A stretch of DNA of 64,000 nucleotides from an uncultured Pelagibacteraceae bacterium (GTDB taxonomy: Bacteria; Pseudomonadota; Alphaproteobacteria; Pelagibacterales; Pelagibacteraceae): contig CACMZL010000001.1 in assembly GCA_902618205.1 (NCBI GenBank), positions 248,001 through 312,000 on the forward strand, written 5' to 3'. The notes below the pieces were generated by a model. The model ran no database searches. It was not told the origin of the DNA and worked only from the letters and a program-made list of their open reading frames with translations. Position 1 is the stretch's first letter. Every line of letters starts with the position of its first letter. The translations under genes were made by a program, and so were the position numbers. This document shows positions 48,360 through 58,553 of this stretch, one piece after another.

Positions 48360-48968
48360 ATGAAAATTTTAAGTCCCTTTGGACCAAAAATTGCTGTTAT
48401 TAAAATTCCATTAAACTTGGTAAAAAAAATTAATGATGAAGTTGAAAGTATTATTAAAGATAAAAAAAAATCAAGATTAAATGACTATTCAAAAAAGTTG
48501 GTAGGTCAAGTAGAACAAGAAATTGAATTAAAAAATAAATTTATAAAAAAAAATTTAAAAAGTTTTATTTCTAAAAGTGTAAATAAATATTTAAAAAAAA
48601 ATCTTAATAAACAGTCTAAAAATATAAAAATTAAGAATTTATGGGTCGTAAGACAATTTAAAAATGATTACAATCCTATTCATTTCCATGATGGTAATGT
48701 TTCTGGAGTTGGTTATTTAAAAATTCCTAATAATTTAACAAAGGGACATAAAAAAATTAAAACTAACGGAACAATTGATTTTATTTACGGTTCTAAATCT
48801 TTTTTGAACAATTCTATATTTAATCATAAACCAAAAGTTGGTGATCTTATTTTGTTCCCGAATAATTTAATGCATACTGCATATCCATTTAAATCTGATG
48901 GTGAAAGAAGATCATTTTCATTTAACATAGATATTGATAAAAAATTAACAGAATTATTTCATGGCTGA
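48360..48968 (+). CDS. Putative Fe(II)/2-oxoglutarate oxygenase
   Basis: A 202-residue protein from the ATG at 48360; a longer frame from 48282 lies inside hisI and is not preferred. The iron triad His-x-Asp ... His can be read in 'YNPIHFHDGNVSGVGYLKIP' and 'LILFPNNLMHTAYPF', with Arg in 'GERRSFSFNI'. The first 100 residues are Lys-rich helices. This is the pattern of the small 2OG-Fe(II) oxygenase family common in marine bacteria and phages. The substrate is unknown. The next gene overlaps by 8 nt. Confidence 0.7.
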   Translation: MKILSPFGPKIAVIKIPLNLVKKINDEVESIIKDKKKSRLNDYSKKLVGQVEQEIELKNKFIKKNLKSFISKSVNKYLKKNLNKQSKNIKIKNLWVVRQFKNDYNPIHFHDGNVSGVGYLKIPNNLTKGHKKIKTNGTIDFIYGSKSFLNNSIFNHKPKVGDLILFPNNLMHTAYPFKSDGERRSFSFNIDIDKKLTELFHG

Positions 48969-49335
48969 TAAACAAAAAAATGTTTTAGATGAAGATTTGG
49001 AGTTATGCTCTAATGATCCTTTAACAGGATGGTATAGAGACGGATGTTGTAATACAGATGAAAATGACCATGGTATTCATACTGTATGTGCAAAAGTAAA
49101 TACTGAATTTTTAGAATGGTGCAAAGAAGCAGGGAATGATCTAATTACACCTCATCCTGAGTTTGGTTTTCCAGGTTTGAAAGATGGTGATAGTTGGTGT
49201 GTGTGTGCAGGTTGGTATGCTAGAGCTTTAGAAGCCGGAAAAGGATGTCCAATTTATTTAAAGAAAACTCATAAAAACACTTTGAAACTTATTCCAATTG
49301 AAACTTTGAAAAAGTTTGCAATCGATTTATCTTAA
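48961..49335 (+). CDS. DUF2237 family protein
   Basis: A 124-residue Cys-rich protein. The pattern 'LELCSNDPLTGWYRDGCCNTDENDHGIHTVCAKVNTEFLEWCKEAGNDL' and 'FGFPGLKDGDSWCVCAGWYARALEAGKGCPIYLKKTHKNTL' is that of DUF2237, a widely conserved bacterial family. Its role is not known. It overlaps the oxygenase gene by 8 nt and abuts the converging ETF:quinone oxidoreductase gene at 49335/49336. Confidence 0.88.
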   Translation: MADKQKNVLDEDLELCSNDPLTGWYRDGCCNTDENDHGIHTVCAKVNTEFLEWCKEAGNDLITPHPEFGFPGLKDGDSWCVCAGWYARALEAGKGCPIYLKKTHKNTLKLIPIETLKKFAIDLS

Positions 49336-50955
49336 TTACATATTCCCATATTTAGGTCCACCCCCACCTTCTGGAGTGACCCAAGTAATATTTTGAGATG
49401 GCTCTTTAATATCACATGTTTTACAGTGTATGCAGTTCTGTGCATTTATTACAAATTTTTGAACAGAATTTACTTCTTGAACTTCATAAACTCCTGCTGG
49501 ACAATATCTTTGTGCAGGCTCATCAAATTGTTCTAAAGTATATTTTATAGGCAAATCTGGATCTTTAAGTTTTAAATGGACTGGTTGATTATCATCATGA
49601 ATTGTACCCGTTAAATAAACCGAACTTGTTTTATCAAAAGTAATAATGTTATCAGGCTTAGGATAATCAATTTTTGGCATTTTATCTGCTGGTTTTAAAG
49701 CTTCATGATCAGCATGTTTATGCTTTAATGTGAAAGGAAGCTTTCCTCTAAATAAAATCTGGTCAATTCCAGTAAATAATATACCCAAAATTAATCCCCA
49801 AGAAAAACTTGGTTTTACATTTCTGGCTTCATGTAATTCTTTGTAAACCCAACTTTCTTTAAATTTTTGTTCATATGTAGATAAATTTAAATTTTTTGTA
49901 AGATGCTCATAAATTGTTTCAGCAGCGATCATCCCACTCTTCATTGCAGTATGAGACCCTTTTATTTTAGGCATATTTAATGTTCCTGCATCACATCCAA
50001 CTAACAAAGCACCTGGCATAAACATCTGAGGTAAACTCTGTATGCCACCCTCAATTAAAGCTCTTGCGCCATAAGAAATTCTTTTTCCACCTTCAATTAT
50101 TTTTTTTATATCTGGATGAGTTTTAAATCTTTGGAATTCATCGAAAGGTGAGAGATGAGGATTTTGGTAATCTAATCCAATTACGTAACCAAGAAAAACT
50201 TGTTTATTTTCTGCATGATACATAAAACTTCCACCGTAGGTGTTATTGTCTAAAGGCCATCCAGCAGTATGCATTACTAAACCTTCTGTATGATTTTTTT
50301 CATCTATCTCCCAAATTTCTTTAAAACCAATTCCATATTGTTGAGGATTTTTGCCTTTGTCTAATTCAAATTTCTTTATTAATTCTTTTCCTAAATGACC
50401 TCTACATCCTTCTGCAAATACTGTGACTTTTGCATGCAATTCCATTCCTGGTTCATAAGTATCTTTTTTGTTTCCCTCTTTGTCGATACCCATATCTTGG
50501 GTTGCAATACCTTTAACTGATCCATCATCATTATATAAAACTTCACTTGCTGGAAATCCTGGGAATATTTCGACTCCTAATCCCTCAGCCTGCTCTGCCA
50601 ACCATCTACAAAGATTTGCAAGACTTATAATATAATTGTTATGATTTTGTTGAACCTTGGGAAGTAACCATGTTGGCCAACTTAATGATTTTTGTTTTCC
50701 TAAAAATAAAAATTTTTCTTTTGTAACTTTTGTTTTAATTGGAGCATTTAATTCTTTCCAATTAGGTATCAGTTCATCTAAAGCACGTGTTTCAAACACG
50801 TTCCCTGATAAAATATGTGCACCTATTTCAGATGCTTTTTCTAAAAGGCAGACATTAATATCTGGATTTAACTGCTTTAATTTAATTGCAGTTGAAAGTC
50901 CTGATGGTCCGCCACCTACGATAACAACATCGTATTCCATCACTTCTCTGGACAT
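49336..50955 (-). CDS. Electron transfer flavoprotein:ubiquinone oxidoreductase
   Basis: A 539-residue membrane-associated flavoprotein. The FAD site 'YDVVIVGGGPSGLSTAIKLKQLNPDINVCLLEK' and 'VTVFAEGCRGHLGKELI' are present; the 4Fe-4S cluster motif reads 'NCIHCKTCDIKEPSQNITWVTPEGGGGPKYGNM' at the C-terminus. It takes electrons from ETF and reduces ubiquinone. The gene is the last of a leftward unit with etfA, etfB and a dimethylglycine dehydrogenase, so the whole chain from substrate to quinone is encoded together. Confidence 0.96.
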   Translation of the reverse strand: MSREVMEYDVVIVGGGPSGLSTAIKLKQLNPDINVCLLEKASEIGAHILSGNVFETRALDELIPNWKELNAPIKTKVTKEKFLFLGKQKSLSWPTWLLPKVQQNHNNYIISLANLCRWLAEQAEGLGVEIFPGFPASEVLYNDDGSVKGIATQDMGIDKEGNKKDTYEPGMELHAKVTVFAEGCRGHLGKELIKKFELDKGKNPQQYGIGFKEIWEIDEKNHTEGLVMHTAGWPLDNNTYGGSFMYHAENKQVFLGYVIGLDYQNPHLSPFDEFQRFKTHPDIKKIIEGGKRISYGARALIEGGIQSLPQMFMPGALLVGCDAGTLNMPKIKGSHTAMKSGMIAAETIYEHLTKNLNLSTYEQKFKESWVYKELHEARNVKPSFSWGLILGILFTGIDQILFRGKLPFTLKHKHADHEALKPADKMPKIDYPKPDNIITFDKTSSVYLTGTIHDDNQPVHLKLKDPDLPIKYTLEQFDEPAQRYCPAGVYEVQEVNSVQKFVINAQNCIHCKTCDIKEPSQNITWVTPEGGGGPKYGNM

Positions 50956-50979
50956 AATGATAATTTCTTACAGTATTTG

Positions 50980-51933
50980 CTATTTTTGTATAGTGTTTAA
51001 TTTGTTCAATTCTGACAAAAACTGAGGAAGCGCCTCAAAAAGATCTGCTTCTAATCCGTAATCTGCGACACTAAAAATTGGAGCTTCACCATCTTTATTT
51101 ATAGCTACAATAACTTTACTTTCTTTCATTCCTGCTAAGTGCTGTATCGCACCTGAAATTCCAACTGCAATATATAAATCTGGGACCACAACTTTACCCG
51201 TTTGTCCTACTTGATGATCATTTGTAATATAACCAGCATCAACTGCGGCTCTTGATGCACCTATTGCTGCATTAAGTTTATCAGCAATATCACTGATTAA
51301 TTTGAAATTTTCACCATTTTGCATTCCTCTTCCACCAGAAATAACTATTCTAGCTGTTCCAAGCTCTGGTCTGTCTGATTTAACTTCTTCTTTCTTTAGA
51401 AATTTAGTTGATGAACTAGCTTCTGCTGGATCAGATTTTGTAATTTCAGCAGATCCACCACTCTTATCAGCAGGGTCAAACGACGTCGGTCTAATAGTAA
51501 CACATTTTTTTTTGTCATTACTTTTAACTGTAGCAAAAGCATTTCCTGCATAAATTGGTCTTAAAAAAGTATCCTCAGAAATAACTTTAATTATATCGCT
51601 CACTTGCGAAGTATCTAGTAATGCTGCAATTCTTGGCATTAAATTTTTACCAAATGTATTTGCTGAGCTTACAATATGTGAATAACTTTCTGCATGCTTA
51701 ATTATTGCTGCTGTATAATTTTCAGCAATGTAGTTTTCATAAATTTCATTATCAACGTGAATAACTTTTTTTACATTTGGAACTTCAGATAAAGATTTTG
51801 CAACATCATCAGCTTGATGACCTAAAACCAAAACATGAAGATCCTCATTTATTTGAGAAGCTGCAGTTATAGCATTATAGGTAAATGGTCTAACCTCTTT
51901 ATTATTATGTTCTGCAATTAATAATACTGACAT
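50980..51933 (-). CDS. etfA: Electron transfer flavoprotein alpha subunit
   Basis: A 317-residue protein. The C-terminal FAD domain is clear: '[40 protein letters not shown]', '[29 protein letters not shown]' and '[30 protein letters not shown]'. It binds the flavin that shuttles electrons from dehydrogenases. etfB starts directly upstream with no spacer. Confidence 0.96.
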   Translation of the reverse strand: MSVLLIAEHNNKEVRPFTYNAITAASQINEDLHVLVLGHQADDVAKSLSEVPNVKKVIHVDNEIYENYIAENYTAAIIKHAESYSHIVSSANTFGKNLMPRIAALLDTSQVSDIIKVISEDTFLRPIYAGNAFATVKSNDKKKCVTIRPTSFDPADKSGGSAEITKSDPAEASSSTKFLKKEEVKSDRPELGTARIVISGGRGMQNGENFKLISDIADKLNAAIGASRAAVDAGYITNDHQVGQTGKVVVPDLYIAVGISGAIQHLAGMKESKVIVAINKDGEAPIFSVADYGLEADLFEALPQFLSELNKLNTIQK

Positions 51934-52683
51934 TTAAATTACCTTAGCCTCATTTTTTAATTTTTGCACTAATTCTTCTACACTAGCGACTTTTATTCCA
52001 GCTTTTCTTTTTGGTGGTTCTTCAACTTTAATTTGTTCGATTCTAGGATTAATATCAACTCCTAAATCTGAAGCATTTATCTGTTCTATTGGTTTTTTCT
52101 TAGCTTTCATAATATTTGGAAGCGAAGCATATCTTGGTTCATTTAATCTTAAATCGCATGTAACAATAGCTGGAACATTTACTTCAATAGTTTCTAAACC
52201 TTCATCAATTTCACGAGTTACTTCTAATGCATTATCTTTAACTTCAATTTTCGATGCAAAAGTTGCTTGAGGCCAATTTAATAAAGCTGCAAGCATCTGA
52301 CCCGTTTGATTGCAATCATCGTCAATTGCTTGTTTTCCCATAAACACCAAATCAGGATTTTCTTTTTCTACAATTTTTTTCAAAATTTTTGAAACTGCTA
52401 ATGGCTCAATCACATTATCAACTTTGACATGTATTCCTCTATCCGCTCCAACAGCTAATGCTTTTCTAACTGTTTCTTGAGCTTTTTCTTCACCGATTGT
52501 AATTGCAACTATTTCTTTAGCTTTGCCAGCCTCTTTAATTTTTACTGCTTCTTCTATTGCATTATCATCTGGTGGATTTGTTGACATTTTAACGTTGTCA
52601 GTAACAACGCCAGAACCATCTTCTTTAACTCTTATTTGAACGTTGTAATCAATAACTCTTTTAACTGCGACTAATATTTTCAT
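51934..52683 (-). CDS. etfB: Electron transfer flavoprotein beta subunit
   Basis: A 249-residue protein. '[18 protein letters not shown]', '[29 protein letters not shown]', '[38 protein letters not shown]' and the signature '[27 protein letters not shown]' are standard EtfB. It binds AMP and docks the partner dehydrogenase. It overlaps the dimethylglycine dehydrogenase stop by 1 nt. Confidence 0.96.
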   Translation of the reverse strand: MKILVAVKRVIDYNVQIRVKEDGSGVVTDNVKMSTNPPDDNAIEEAVKIKEAGKAKEIVAITIGEEKAQETVRKALAVGADRGIHVKVDNVIEPLAVSKILKKIVEKENPDLVFMGKQAIDDDCNQTGQMLAALLNWPQATFASKIEVKDNALEVTREIDEGLETIEVNVPAIVTCDLRLNEPRYASLPNIMKAKKKPIEQINASDLGVDINPRIEQIKVEEPPKRKAGIKVASVEELVQKLKNEAKVI

Positions 52684-55115
52684 TAAGCTCTTAATAAATT
52701 GTTATCTGGATCGTAAGGACTTTCATTTAAAATTGTAGCGTCATATTTCTCACCTAATATTTCAATTTTAAGTTTCTGTCCAACATTTGCTAATTCTGGT
52801 TTAACCATTCCTAATGCTAATGATTTTCCAATTCTAAAACCAAAGTCTCCACCTGTGGCTCTTCCTATTACACTTCCATTTTCATAAATAGGATTGTTGC
52901 CTAATACATCTGCATCTTTTGGATTGTGAACCTCCAAGGTAACAAGTTTGTTATCAAAACCTTTTTCTCTCCACTTGTTCAATGCTTCAAGTCCAATAAA
53001 ACTTCCTTTATTAGGATGTATAAATCTATCAAGACCACTTTCATAAGGTGAGTATTCTATTGATAATTCTGTTCCAACCAATTTATACGATTTTTCTACT
53101 CTCAAACTATTCATGGCTCTAATACCATATGGCTTTAGTCCAAGATCTTGTCCTGCTTCCATAAGTTTATCAAAAATGTGATTTTGATATTCAATTGGAT
53201 GATGAAGTTCCCATCCTAATTCACCAACAAAGTTAACTCTCATAGCATTTACTGGTGCATAACCTACATCAACCATTTTTGCACTTAGCCATTTAAAGTT
53301 TTCATTTGAAAAATCATCTTTTGAAACTCTTTGCATTAACTCTCTTGCTTTTGGACCTGAAACAACCAAAACCCCATTACTATTAGTTAAATTTTCAAAC
53401 TGTACCGAGCCATCTGAAGGCATCCATTTTAAAATCCAATCATGATCTAATCTTTGGAAAGCTCCTGCTGATACTAGATAAAAGCTATCATTTGACTCTC
53501 TCATAATAGTAAATTCAGAATGAACTCCGCCTTTAGTATTTAAAGCGTGACATAAATTAATTCTTCCAACTTTTTTTGGTAATTTGTTTGCAACTAAATT
53601 ATCTAAAAATTCCTCAGCACCAGGTCCTTTAATTCTACATTTTGCAAATGCAGTCATATCTAAAAGACCAACATTTTCTTTTACATTTTTGCATTCTTTT
53701 TCCATTGCATTGAACCATTTTGATCTTCTAAATGACCAATCATCTTTTTGCTCCATTCCATCAGTCGCAAAAAAATTAGGTCTTTCCCATCCAAATTTTT
53801 GACCAAACACTGCTCCTAAATTTTTCATTCTGTCATAACATGGCGCTGTTCTTAATGGTCTTGCTGCTGGTCTTTCTTCATCAGGAAAGTGAGTTATAAA
53901 AACGTGACTGTAGGCTTCTTCATTTTTAGCTTTTAAATATGATTTAGAGCAATAATCTCCATACCTTCTTGGTTCAACACCAAGCATATCAATAGTTGGT
54001 TCACCATCTACTATCCATTCAGCAAGTTGCCATCCTGCTCCACCTGCTGCTGTGATACCAAAACTATGACCTTCATTTATCCAAAAATTTTTCAATCCCC
54101 AAGCTGGTCCAACAATTGGGTTACCATCTGGAGTATAACAAATTGCACCATTATAAACTTTCTTAACTCCTACTTCTCCAAATGCAGGCACTCTGTGTAT
54201 TGCACCTTCAATATGAGGAGCCAATCTATCCAAATCTTCCTGAAATAATTCATATTCAGAATCTTTTGATGGTCCATCTACATAACAAGCTGGTGCACCA
54301 TCTTCATATGGTCCTAAAATTAATCCACCTGCTTCTTCTCTCATATACCATCTACTATCACTATCTCTTAAAACTCCCATCTCTGGTAATCCATCTTTTT
54401 TTCTTTTTTGAATTTCTGGATGAGGTTCAGTAACAATGTATTGATGTTCAACTGGAATGACCGGGATATCTAAACCAACCATCTTTCCAGTTTGTCTTGC
54501 AAAATTTCCTGAGCAAGAAATAATATGTTCACATTCTATGGAACCTTTATCTGTTTCAACAACCCAGCCATCTTTAGTTTGTTTCATTCCAATAACATTT
54601 GTATTTCTATAAATTTCTGCTCCTCTATTTCTTGCACCTGTTGCAAGTGCTTGAGTTAAATCAGCTGGTTGAATATATCCATCTTCAGGATGTTGTATTG
54701 CACCAACTAAATCTGATGTATTACATAATGGCCATATTTCTTTAACTTGATCTGGAGTTAAAAATTTTACATCAACACCTATTGTTTGAGCAACACCAGC
54801 GTATTGAAAGTATTCATCCATTCTATCTTTAGTGCTTGCTAATCTAATATTAGATACAACGCTGAAACCTACATTCTTGCCTGTCTCTTCTTCTAAAGTT
54901 TTATACAAATTGACAGCATACTTATGAAGTTGTCCCACAGAATAACTCATATTAAATAGTGGTAATAAGCCAGCTGCATGCCAAGTTGAGCCTGAAGTTA
55001 GTTCTTTTCTTTCAATTAAAACAACATCTGACCAACCTTTTTTTGCTAAGTGATAGAGTGCGCTAACTCCTACTACTCCACCACCAACTACAACAACTTT
55101 TGCTTTGGATTTCAT
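52683..55115 (-). CDS. Dimethylglycine dehydrogenase (paralogue 2, ETF-linked)
   Basis: An 810-residue protein. The FAD domain shows '[22 protein letters not shown]' and '[20 protein letters not shown]' (covalent-FAD His). The GcvT-type C-terminal half shows '[33 protein letters not shown]' and '[37 protein letters not shown]'. It removes a methyl group from dimethylglycine (or a related amine), loading it on tetrahydrofolate, and gives electrons to the ETF encoded just downstream. Linkage to etfBA and the quinone oxidoreductase makes this the better supported of the two paralogues for the ETF pathway. Confidence 0.92.
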   Translation of the reverse strand: MKSKAKVVVVGGGVVGVSALYHLAKKGWSDVVLIERKELTSGSTWHAAGLLPLFNMSYSVGQLHKYAVNLYKTLEEETGKNVGFSVVSNIRLASTKDRMDEYFQYAGVAQTIGVDVKFLTPDQVKEIWPLCNTSDLVGAIQHPEDGYIQPADLTQALATGARNRGAEIYRNTNVIGMKQTKDGWVVETDKGSIECEHIISCSGNFARQTGKMVGLDIPVIPVEHQYIVTEPHPEIQKRKKDGLPEMGVLRDSDSRWYMREEAGGLILGPYEDGAPACYVDGPSKDSEYELFQEDLDRLAPHIEGAIHRVPAFGEVGVKKVYNGAICYTPDGNPIVGPAWGLKNFWINEGHSFGITAAGGAGWQLAEWIVDGEPTIDMLGVEPRRYGDYCSKSYLKAKNEEAYSHVFITHFPDEERPAARPLRTAPCYDRMKNLGAVFGQKFGWERPNFFATDGMEQKDDWSFRRSKWFNAMEKECKNVKENVGLLDMTAFAKCRIKGPGAEEFLDNLVANKLPKKVGRINLCHALNTKGGVHSEFTIMRESNDSFYLVSAGAFQRLDHDWILKWMPSDGSVQFENLTNSNGVLVVSGPKARELMQRVSKDDFSNENFKWLSAKMVDVGYAPVNAMRVNFVGELGWELHHPIEYQNHIFDKLMEAGQDLGLKPYGIRAMNSLRVEKSYKLVGTELSIEYSPYESGLDRFIHPNKGSFIGLEALNKWREKGFDNKLVTLEVHNPKDADVLGNNPIYENGSVIGRATGGDFGFRIGKSLALGMVKPELANVGQKLKIEILGEKYDATILNESPYDPDNNLLRA

Positions 55116-55161
55116 TATCAGATTCCTACTAAATTTTAATTACTAACGAAACAAAATTCTA

Positions 55162-55365
55162 TTATTCATCATCTGCGTCACGCCAGCCCATTCTGAACAT
55201 TAAATAAGCGGCAACTATAACAGAAATTGTACCTACTACCATGCCAATATTAATCCCAACTTCACTTCCCCAAAAATACCATCCAAGTTGAGTGGATGAA
55301 ATTGTTGGAAAGCATAATATAAACATTAGAATTGCGTACCTAATATACATTGGAGGCTTTTTCAT
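55162..55365 (-). CDS. Small two-TM membrane protein
   Basis: From the ATG at 55365, which overlaps the upstream stop (TAATG), it is 67 residues; the longer frame from 55419 lies in the preceding gene. Two membrane segments are seen ('YIRYAILMFILCFPTISS' and 'VGINIGMVVGTISVIVAAYLMF'), followed by 'RMGWRDADDE'. The function is not known. It is coupled to the DUF4864-like protein, which suggests that they act together at the inner membrane. Confidence 0.6.
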   Translation of the reverse strand: MKKPPMYIRYAILMFILCFPTISSTQLGWYFWGSEVGINIGMVVGTISVIVAAYLMFRMGWRDADDE

Positions 55366-55826
55366 TATATTGATGATCCCATTGGTATTGGTTGTGAAAC
55401 TGCTGTTGTTAGCCAGCAATCTAAAAGATTGCCTTCTTTATTATTCTTTTCAACTTTCCATTTAAATTTAAAATATTGTTTGTCCTTATCCAAGACAACA
55501 ACTTCATAAGTTGCCATTGTACTTGATTTGTAAACTTCAGTTACTGTATTTTCCTTGTGATCAATCAGCATCGAGTATGAAGCCCCTTTTAACATTCTTT
55601 TAAATCTATCTAACGGACCTGTCATCCTTTGATTATTTGGATGCGCAAATTCCCATGTTTGCTCAATCCCTCTATCTTTATATGGACTGTCATTTTTCAT
55701 TAACGCCTTTAATTGAATTAAAACAACTTGTTTCGGATTTATATTCACGCTTGGTTTTAAAACATCGGCAAATGAAGAATTAAAATAAAAAAATGTAATT
55801 AAAAAAAATAAAATTTTGAATTTCAT
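55365..55826 (-). CDS. Secreted DUF4864-like protein
   Basis: A 153-residue protein with a signal peptide (residues 1-20, 'MKFKILFFLITFFYFNSSFA' then DV). The mature part 'NPKQVVLIQLKALMKNDSPYKDRGIEQTWEFAHPNNQRMTGPLDRFKRMLKGASYSMLIDHKE' follows the NTF2-like pattern of DUF4864. It is presumably periplasmic. It precedes a small membrane protein by translational coupling. No function is known for the family. Confidence 0.65.
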   Translation of the reverse strand: MKFKILFFLITFFYFNSSFADVLKPSVNINPKQVVLIQLKALMKNDSPYKDRGIEQTWEFAHPNNQRMTGPLDRFKRMLKGASYSMLIDHKENTVTEVYKSSTMATYEVVVLDKDKQYFKFKWKVEKNNKEGNLLDCWLTTAVSQPIPMGSSI

Positions 55827-55892
55827 ATTTTAAATTTATCTTAAATTTTAAATGAAATAAAAGGTCTTAATATCACACTTAATAATTTGATA

Positions 55893-56318
55893 TTATATAG
55901 TTTTGAATAATCTATCGTATTCGTTTTTAATACATTTATTAGAGATATAATAAATTTTATTTTGAGAGACTAATTTAGCTGCATTTTCGTTGTGAATTCC
56001 TAATTGCAACCATAATACATTTGCACCAATTTCTATTGTTTGTTTTGCTATTTCCTCAGCCTCCTCACTAGGTCTAAAAACATTAACAATTCCAACATGA
56101 TCTTTAATATCCGTTAGTTTTTTATAAACTGGTTCGCCATGTATAATTTTATTATCTGTTACTGGATTAACGGGAAAAACTTTGTAACCTGTATTTCTTA
56201 AATATTTCATTATTATATTGGAAGTTTTTTTTGAGTCTGGGCTTGCTCCGACAATTGCTATCGTCCTATAACTTAAATATAGTTCTTTTATTTTTTCATC
56301 TAAAAGTGTTGTATCCAT
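55893..56318 (-). CDS. CoA-binding domain protein (YccU-like), copy 2
   Basis: A 141-residue Rossmann-type protein: 'SYRTIAIVGASPDSKKTSNIIMKYLRNTGYKVFPVNPVTDNKIIHGEPVYKKLTDIKDHVGIVNVFRPSEEAEEIAKQTIEIGANVLWLQLGI'. This is the CoA_binding family known from E. coli YccU. It lies 8 nt behind a second copy. Ligand and function are unclear. Confidence 0.85.
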   Translation of the reverse strand: MDTTLLDEKIKELYLSYRTIAIVGASPDSKKTSNIIMKYLRNTGYKVFPVNPVTDNKIIHGEPVYKKLTDIKDHVGIVNVFRPSEEAEEIAKQTIEIGANVLWLQLGIHNENAAKLVSQNKIYYISNKCIKNEYDRLFKTI

Positions 56319-56326
56319 AATTTGAT

Positions 56327-56776
56327 TTAAATTTTAAGATCTAGTCGCGGTTTCCAAAATGGTCTGAAGAGTTCAATTTTTGGACATCTATTCATAACTA
56401 CTTTTAAACCCGCATCTTCAGCAATTTTTGCTGCATCATGGTTAATTACACCGATTTGTCCCCATAATACTTTTGCTCCAATTGATATTGCCTCTTCAGC
56501 AATTCCATAAAGATCCTCAGATTTTCTAAATACTTCAACCATATCAACAGGTCTATCGATAGCAGATAAATTTGGATAAACTTTTAAATTTCTAATTTCC
56601 TTTATACCTGGTTTAGGATTTACAGGTATCATGTCATAACCAGTTTCATGCAAAACTCTTAGCACACCATAACTAAATTTAGTTTTATCTGGACTAGCAC
56701 CAACCATTGCAATTGTCTTAACTGAGCTTAAAATATCTTTTAAATATTCAGCGCTATAAGGTTCGTTATGGTTCAT
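56327..56776 (-). CDS. CoA-binding domain protein (YccU-like), copy 1
   Basis: A 149-residue protein with the same pattern as its neighbour ('SVKTIAMVGASPDKTKFSYGVLRVLHETGYDMIPVNPKPGIKEIRNLKVYPNLSAIDRPVDMVEVFRKSEDLYGIAEEAISIGAKVLWGQIGV'). The two differ in the C-terminus; this one keeps 'VVMNRCPKIE' with the family Cys, and copy 2 has 'YISNKCIKNEY'. It follows the ferredoxin by 2 nt. The tandem arrangement may reflect a heterodimer or two ligands. Confidence 0.85.
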   Translation of the reverse strand: MNHNEPYSAEYLKDILSSVKTIAMVGASPDKTKFSYGVLRVLHETGYDMIPVNPKPGIKEIRNLKVYPNLSAIDRPVDMVEVFRKSEDLYGIAEEAISIGAKVLWGQIGVINHDAAKIAEDAGLKVVMNRCPKIELFRPFWKPRLDLKI

Positions 56777-56778
56777 TT

Positions 56779-57144
56779 TTATTTTTTTTCATCCTTTTTA
56801 CTTGCGATGTCTGCTTTTAATTCGTGTGGCTCTAAAGGATCAAGAAAAGGATTTCGGTATAATTTATCATGACTTTCAACTCCTATCTCAATTGTGCAAT
56901 CTGTTTTTGCTTTAGCAACACATAAAATAATATATCCATCATTTATTTGTCTGTTATTTAAAGCAACTTGAGAACGTTGATCCACTTCTCCATTAATTAG
57001 TTTAGCTGCACATGTAATACATCCTCCGTACTGACATCCGTAAGGAAGATCAACCCCTTGATCTCTTAATTCATTTAATAAAGGTTTTTTTCCAGTTACT
57101 TCAAATGCACTATTATTTCTGTTTGAGATTGTAATCTTTGTCAT
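56779..57144 (-). CDS. 2Fe-2S ferredoxin (plant/bacterial type)
   Basis: A 121-residue protein from the ATG at 57144 (MTKITIS); the frame extends to 57165 inside the preceding gene. Ligands Cys37, Cys42 and Cys45 ('PYGCQYGGCITC') and Cys75 ('IILCVAKA') form the Fer2 arrangement. The C-terminal tail of about 35 residues is Lys-rich. It follows the methanethiol oxidase with a 4-nt overlap. It may carry electrons for the Rieske oxygenase farther upstream or for another redox enzyme in the run. Confidence 0.9.
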   Translation of the reverse strand: MTKITISNRNNSAFEVTGKKPLLNELRDQGVDLPYGCQYGGCITCAAKLINGEVDQRSQVALNNRQINDGYIILCVAKAKTDCTIEIGVESHDKLYRNPFLDPLEPHELKADIASKKDEKK

Positions 57145-58493
57145 AGCCAGATGTCGCTTGTGCAATCTCCACCTGGATATCTACTTTCATGGCATCTACT
57201 AGGTCCATTTGGTTCTTTACCAAAATCAACAATAAAATCTTTATTAATTTTCATTCCCCCATTTTCAACATCACAATCAATCATAATCATTGCTCCGCCC
57301 TGTTTTCTTATTTCAGGATAAAATTGATTATCCCAAGTAGAAAATAATGATGTTGTTACATACATCCTTTTACCATCTAAAGATAATTGATACATTTGAG
57401 GTCCACCAGCAATTTTAACACCATTTACTTCTGGAGCCTTTCCTAACAATCCACCCATCCAAACTTGACCAGTTAATTTAGGTTTGTGCGGATCTGAAAT
57501 ATCATATTGCCTCATATCTCCATGAAGCCAATTATTTATATAGAGATATTTATCATCCATAGAAACTAATATCGCTGACATAACTCCAGGCACTGGGATT
57601 GGCCAATCAGGATGAGGTTCGTTTTCAACATCAATTATTTTTTCCCATTCCCATTTTCCATCTTTTGATTTCCAAAAATGAATTACATTTGCACTTAGCG
57701 CTGCACCACAAAATCCATGGCTACTATCAGGATTATGCATAAATTTAACTTCTAATGGTATTAAACCATCTTCACCTAAATACATTGTTTGAACTGGTTC
57801 TTTTTTTTTAAAATCCCAAACATGAAGTCGTCTACCATATTTTAAATGACCGACTTCCTCTAAATCAAATCCGGGCATAAAAGTATTAGGAGCAGCCCAT
57901 TCGGAACTAACCATTACATTATGTCTTGGCTGATACCAGAAGTCATAACTAAAAGGTATGTCTCCCATTGAATTTTCCCACCTACCGACAATTTCAAAAT
58001 CCTTATTTAAATGTAAATACCCTCCTGGCGCTTCTCCTCGAGCATCTCCAAGAAAAGAAATGATAATTTCAGAACCTAGGCAATGAACTGTATGTGGTCC
58101 TGATAAATTAGTTTTTTTCTTTATTTCAGATCCATCTACTACTTTATGTATTTTTGGAGCTCTAGGATCGGATGCAGTATCAACAACATAAATATTATTT
58201 GATCTAACACCTGGAACTAATAAATATTTTCTGCTCATGTTTGAGTCACCATGACAAGAAGAGCATGCATTCCATCCCATATGGTGCAATTCATCACCAA
58301 TACCTGGCATTTCAAGTCTATGAATTACTTTAGAATAAGTAGGGCTTTGAGGATCAACATCAACTGTTGCTAAGTAGTCTGGTTTTTGTATTCCTGTTCC
58401 TGTGTAAATAGCTATTGTATATAAAAGCTTTTCTTTTGGTGCTTTTATTGCTTCTGCAGGACTAGCATATCCAGGGCCACAACATCCATCCAT
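57141..58493 (-). CDS. SBP56-family selenium-binding protein, methanethiol oxidase
   Basis: A 450-residue protein of the SBP56 family: 'KEKLLYTIAIYTGTGIQKPDYLATVDVDPQSPTYSKVIHRLEMPGIGDELHHMGWNACSSCHGD', 'GPHTVHCLGSEIIISFLGD' and 'MLDEKYLYINNWLHGD'-like 'MDDKYLYINNWLHGDMRQYDISDP'. Bacterial members are copper-dependent methanethiol oxidases that turn CH3SH into formaldehyde, sulfide and H2O2. The His-rich metal motifs are kept. The N-terminus 'MDGCCGPGYASP' has a Cys pair. SAR11 makes methanethiol from DMSP, so a role in sulfur use is expected. Confidence 0.9.
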   Translation of the reverse strand: MDGCCGPGYASPAEAIKAPKEKLLYTIAIYTGTGIQKPDYLATVDVDPQSPTYSKVIHRLEMPGIGDELHHMGWNACSSCHGDSNMSRKYLLVPGVRSNNIYVVDTASDPRAPKIHKVVDGSEIKKKTNLSGPHTVHCLGSEIIISFLGDARGEAPGGYLHLNKDFEIVGRWENSMGDIPFSYDFWYQPRHNVMVSSEWAAPNTFMPGFDLEEVGHLKYGRRLHVWDFKKKEPVQTMYLGEDGLIPLEVKFMHNPDSSHGFCGAALSANVIHFWKSKDGKWEWEKIIDVENEPHPDWPIPVPGVMSAILVSMDDKYLYINNWLHGDMRQYDISDPHKPKLTGQVWMGGLLGKAPEVNGVKIAGGPQMYQLSLDGKRMYVTTSLFSTWDNQFYPEIRKQGGAMIMIDCDVENGGMKINKDFIVDFGKEPNGPSRCHESRYPGGDCTSDIWL

Positions 58494-58553
58494 GATTGAT
58501 TTTCTCCTTTAATTACAACTTAATCTTTTTTTTAAGTGACTTCAACTTAATGG

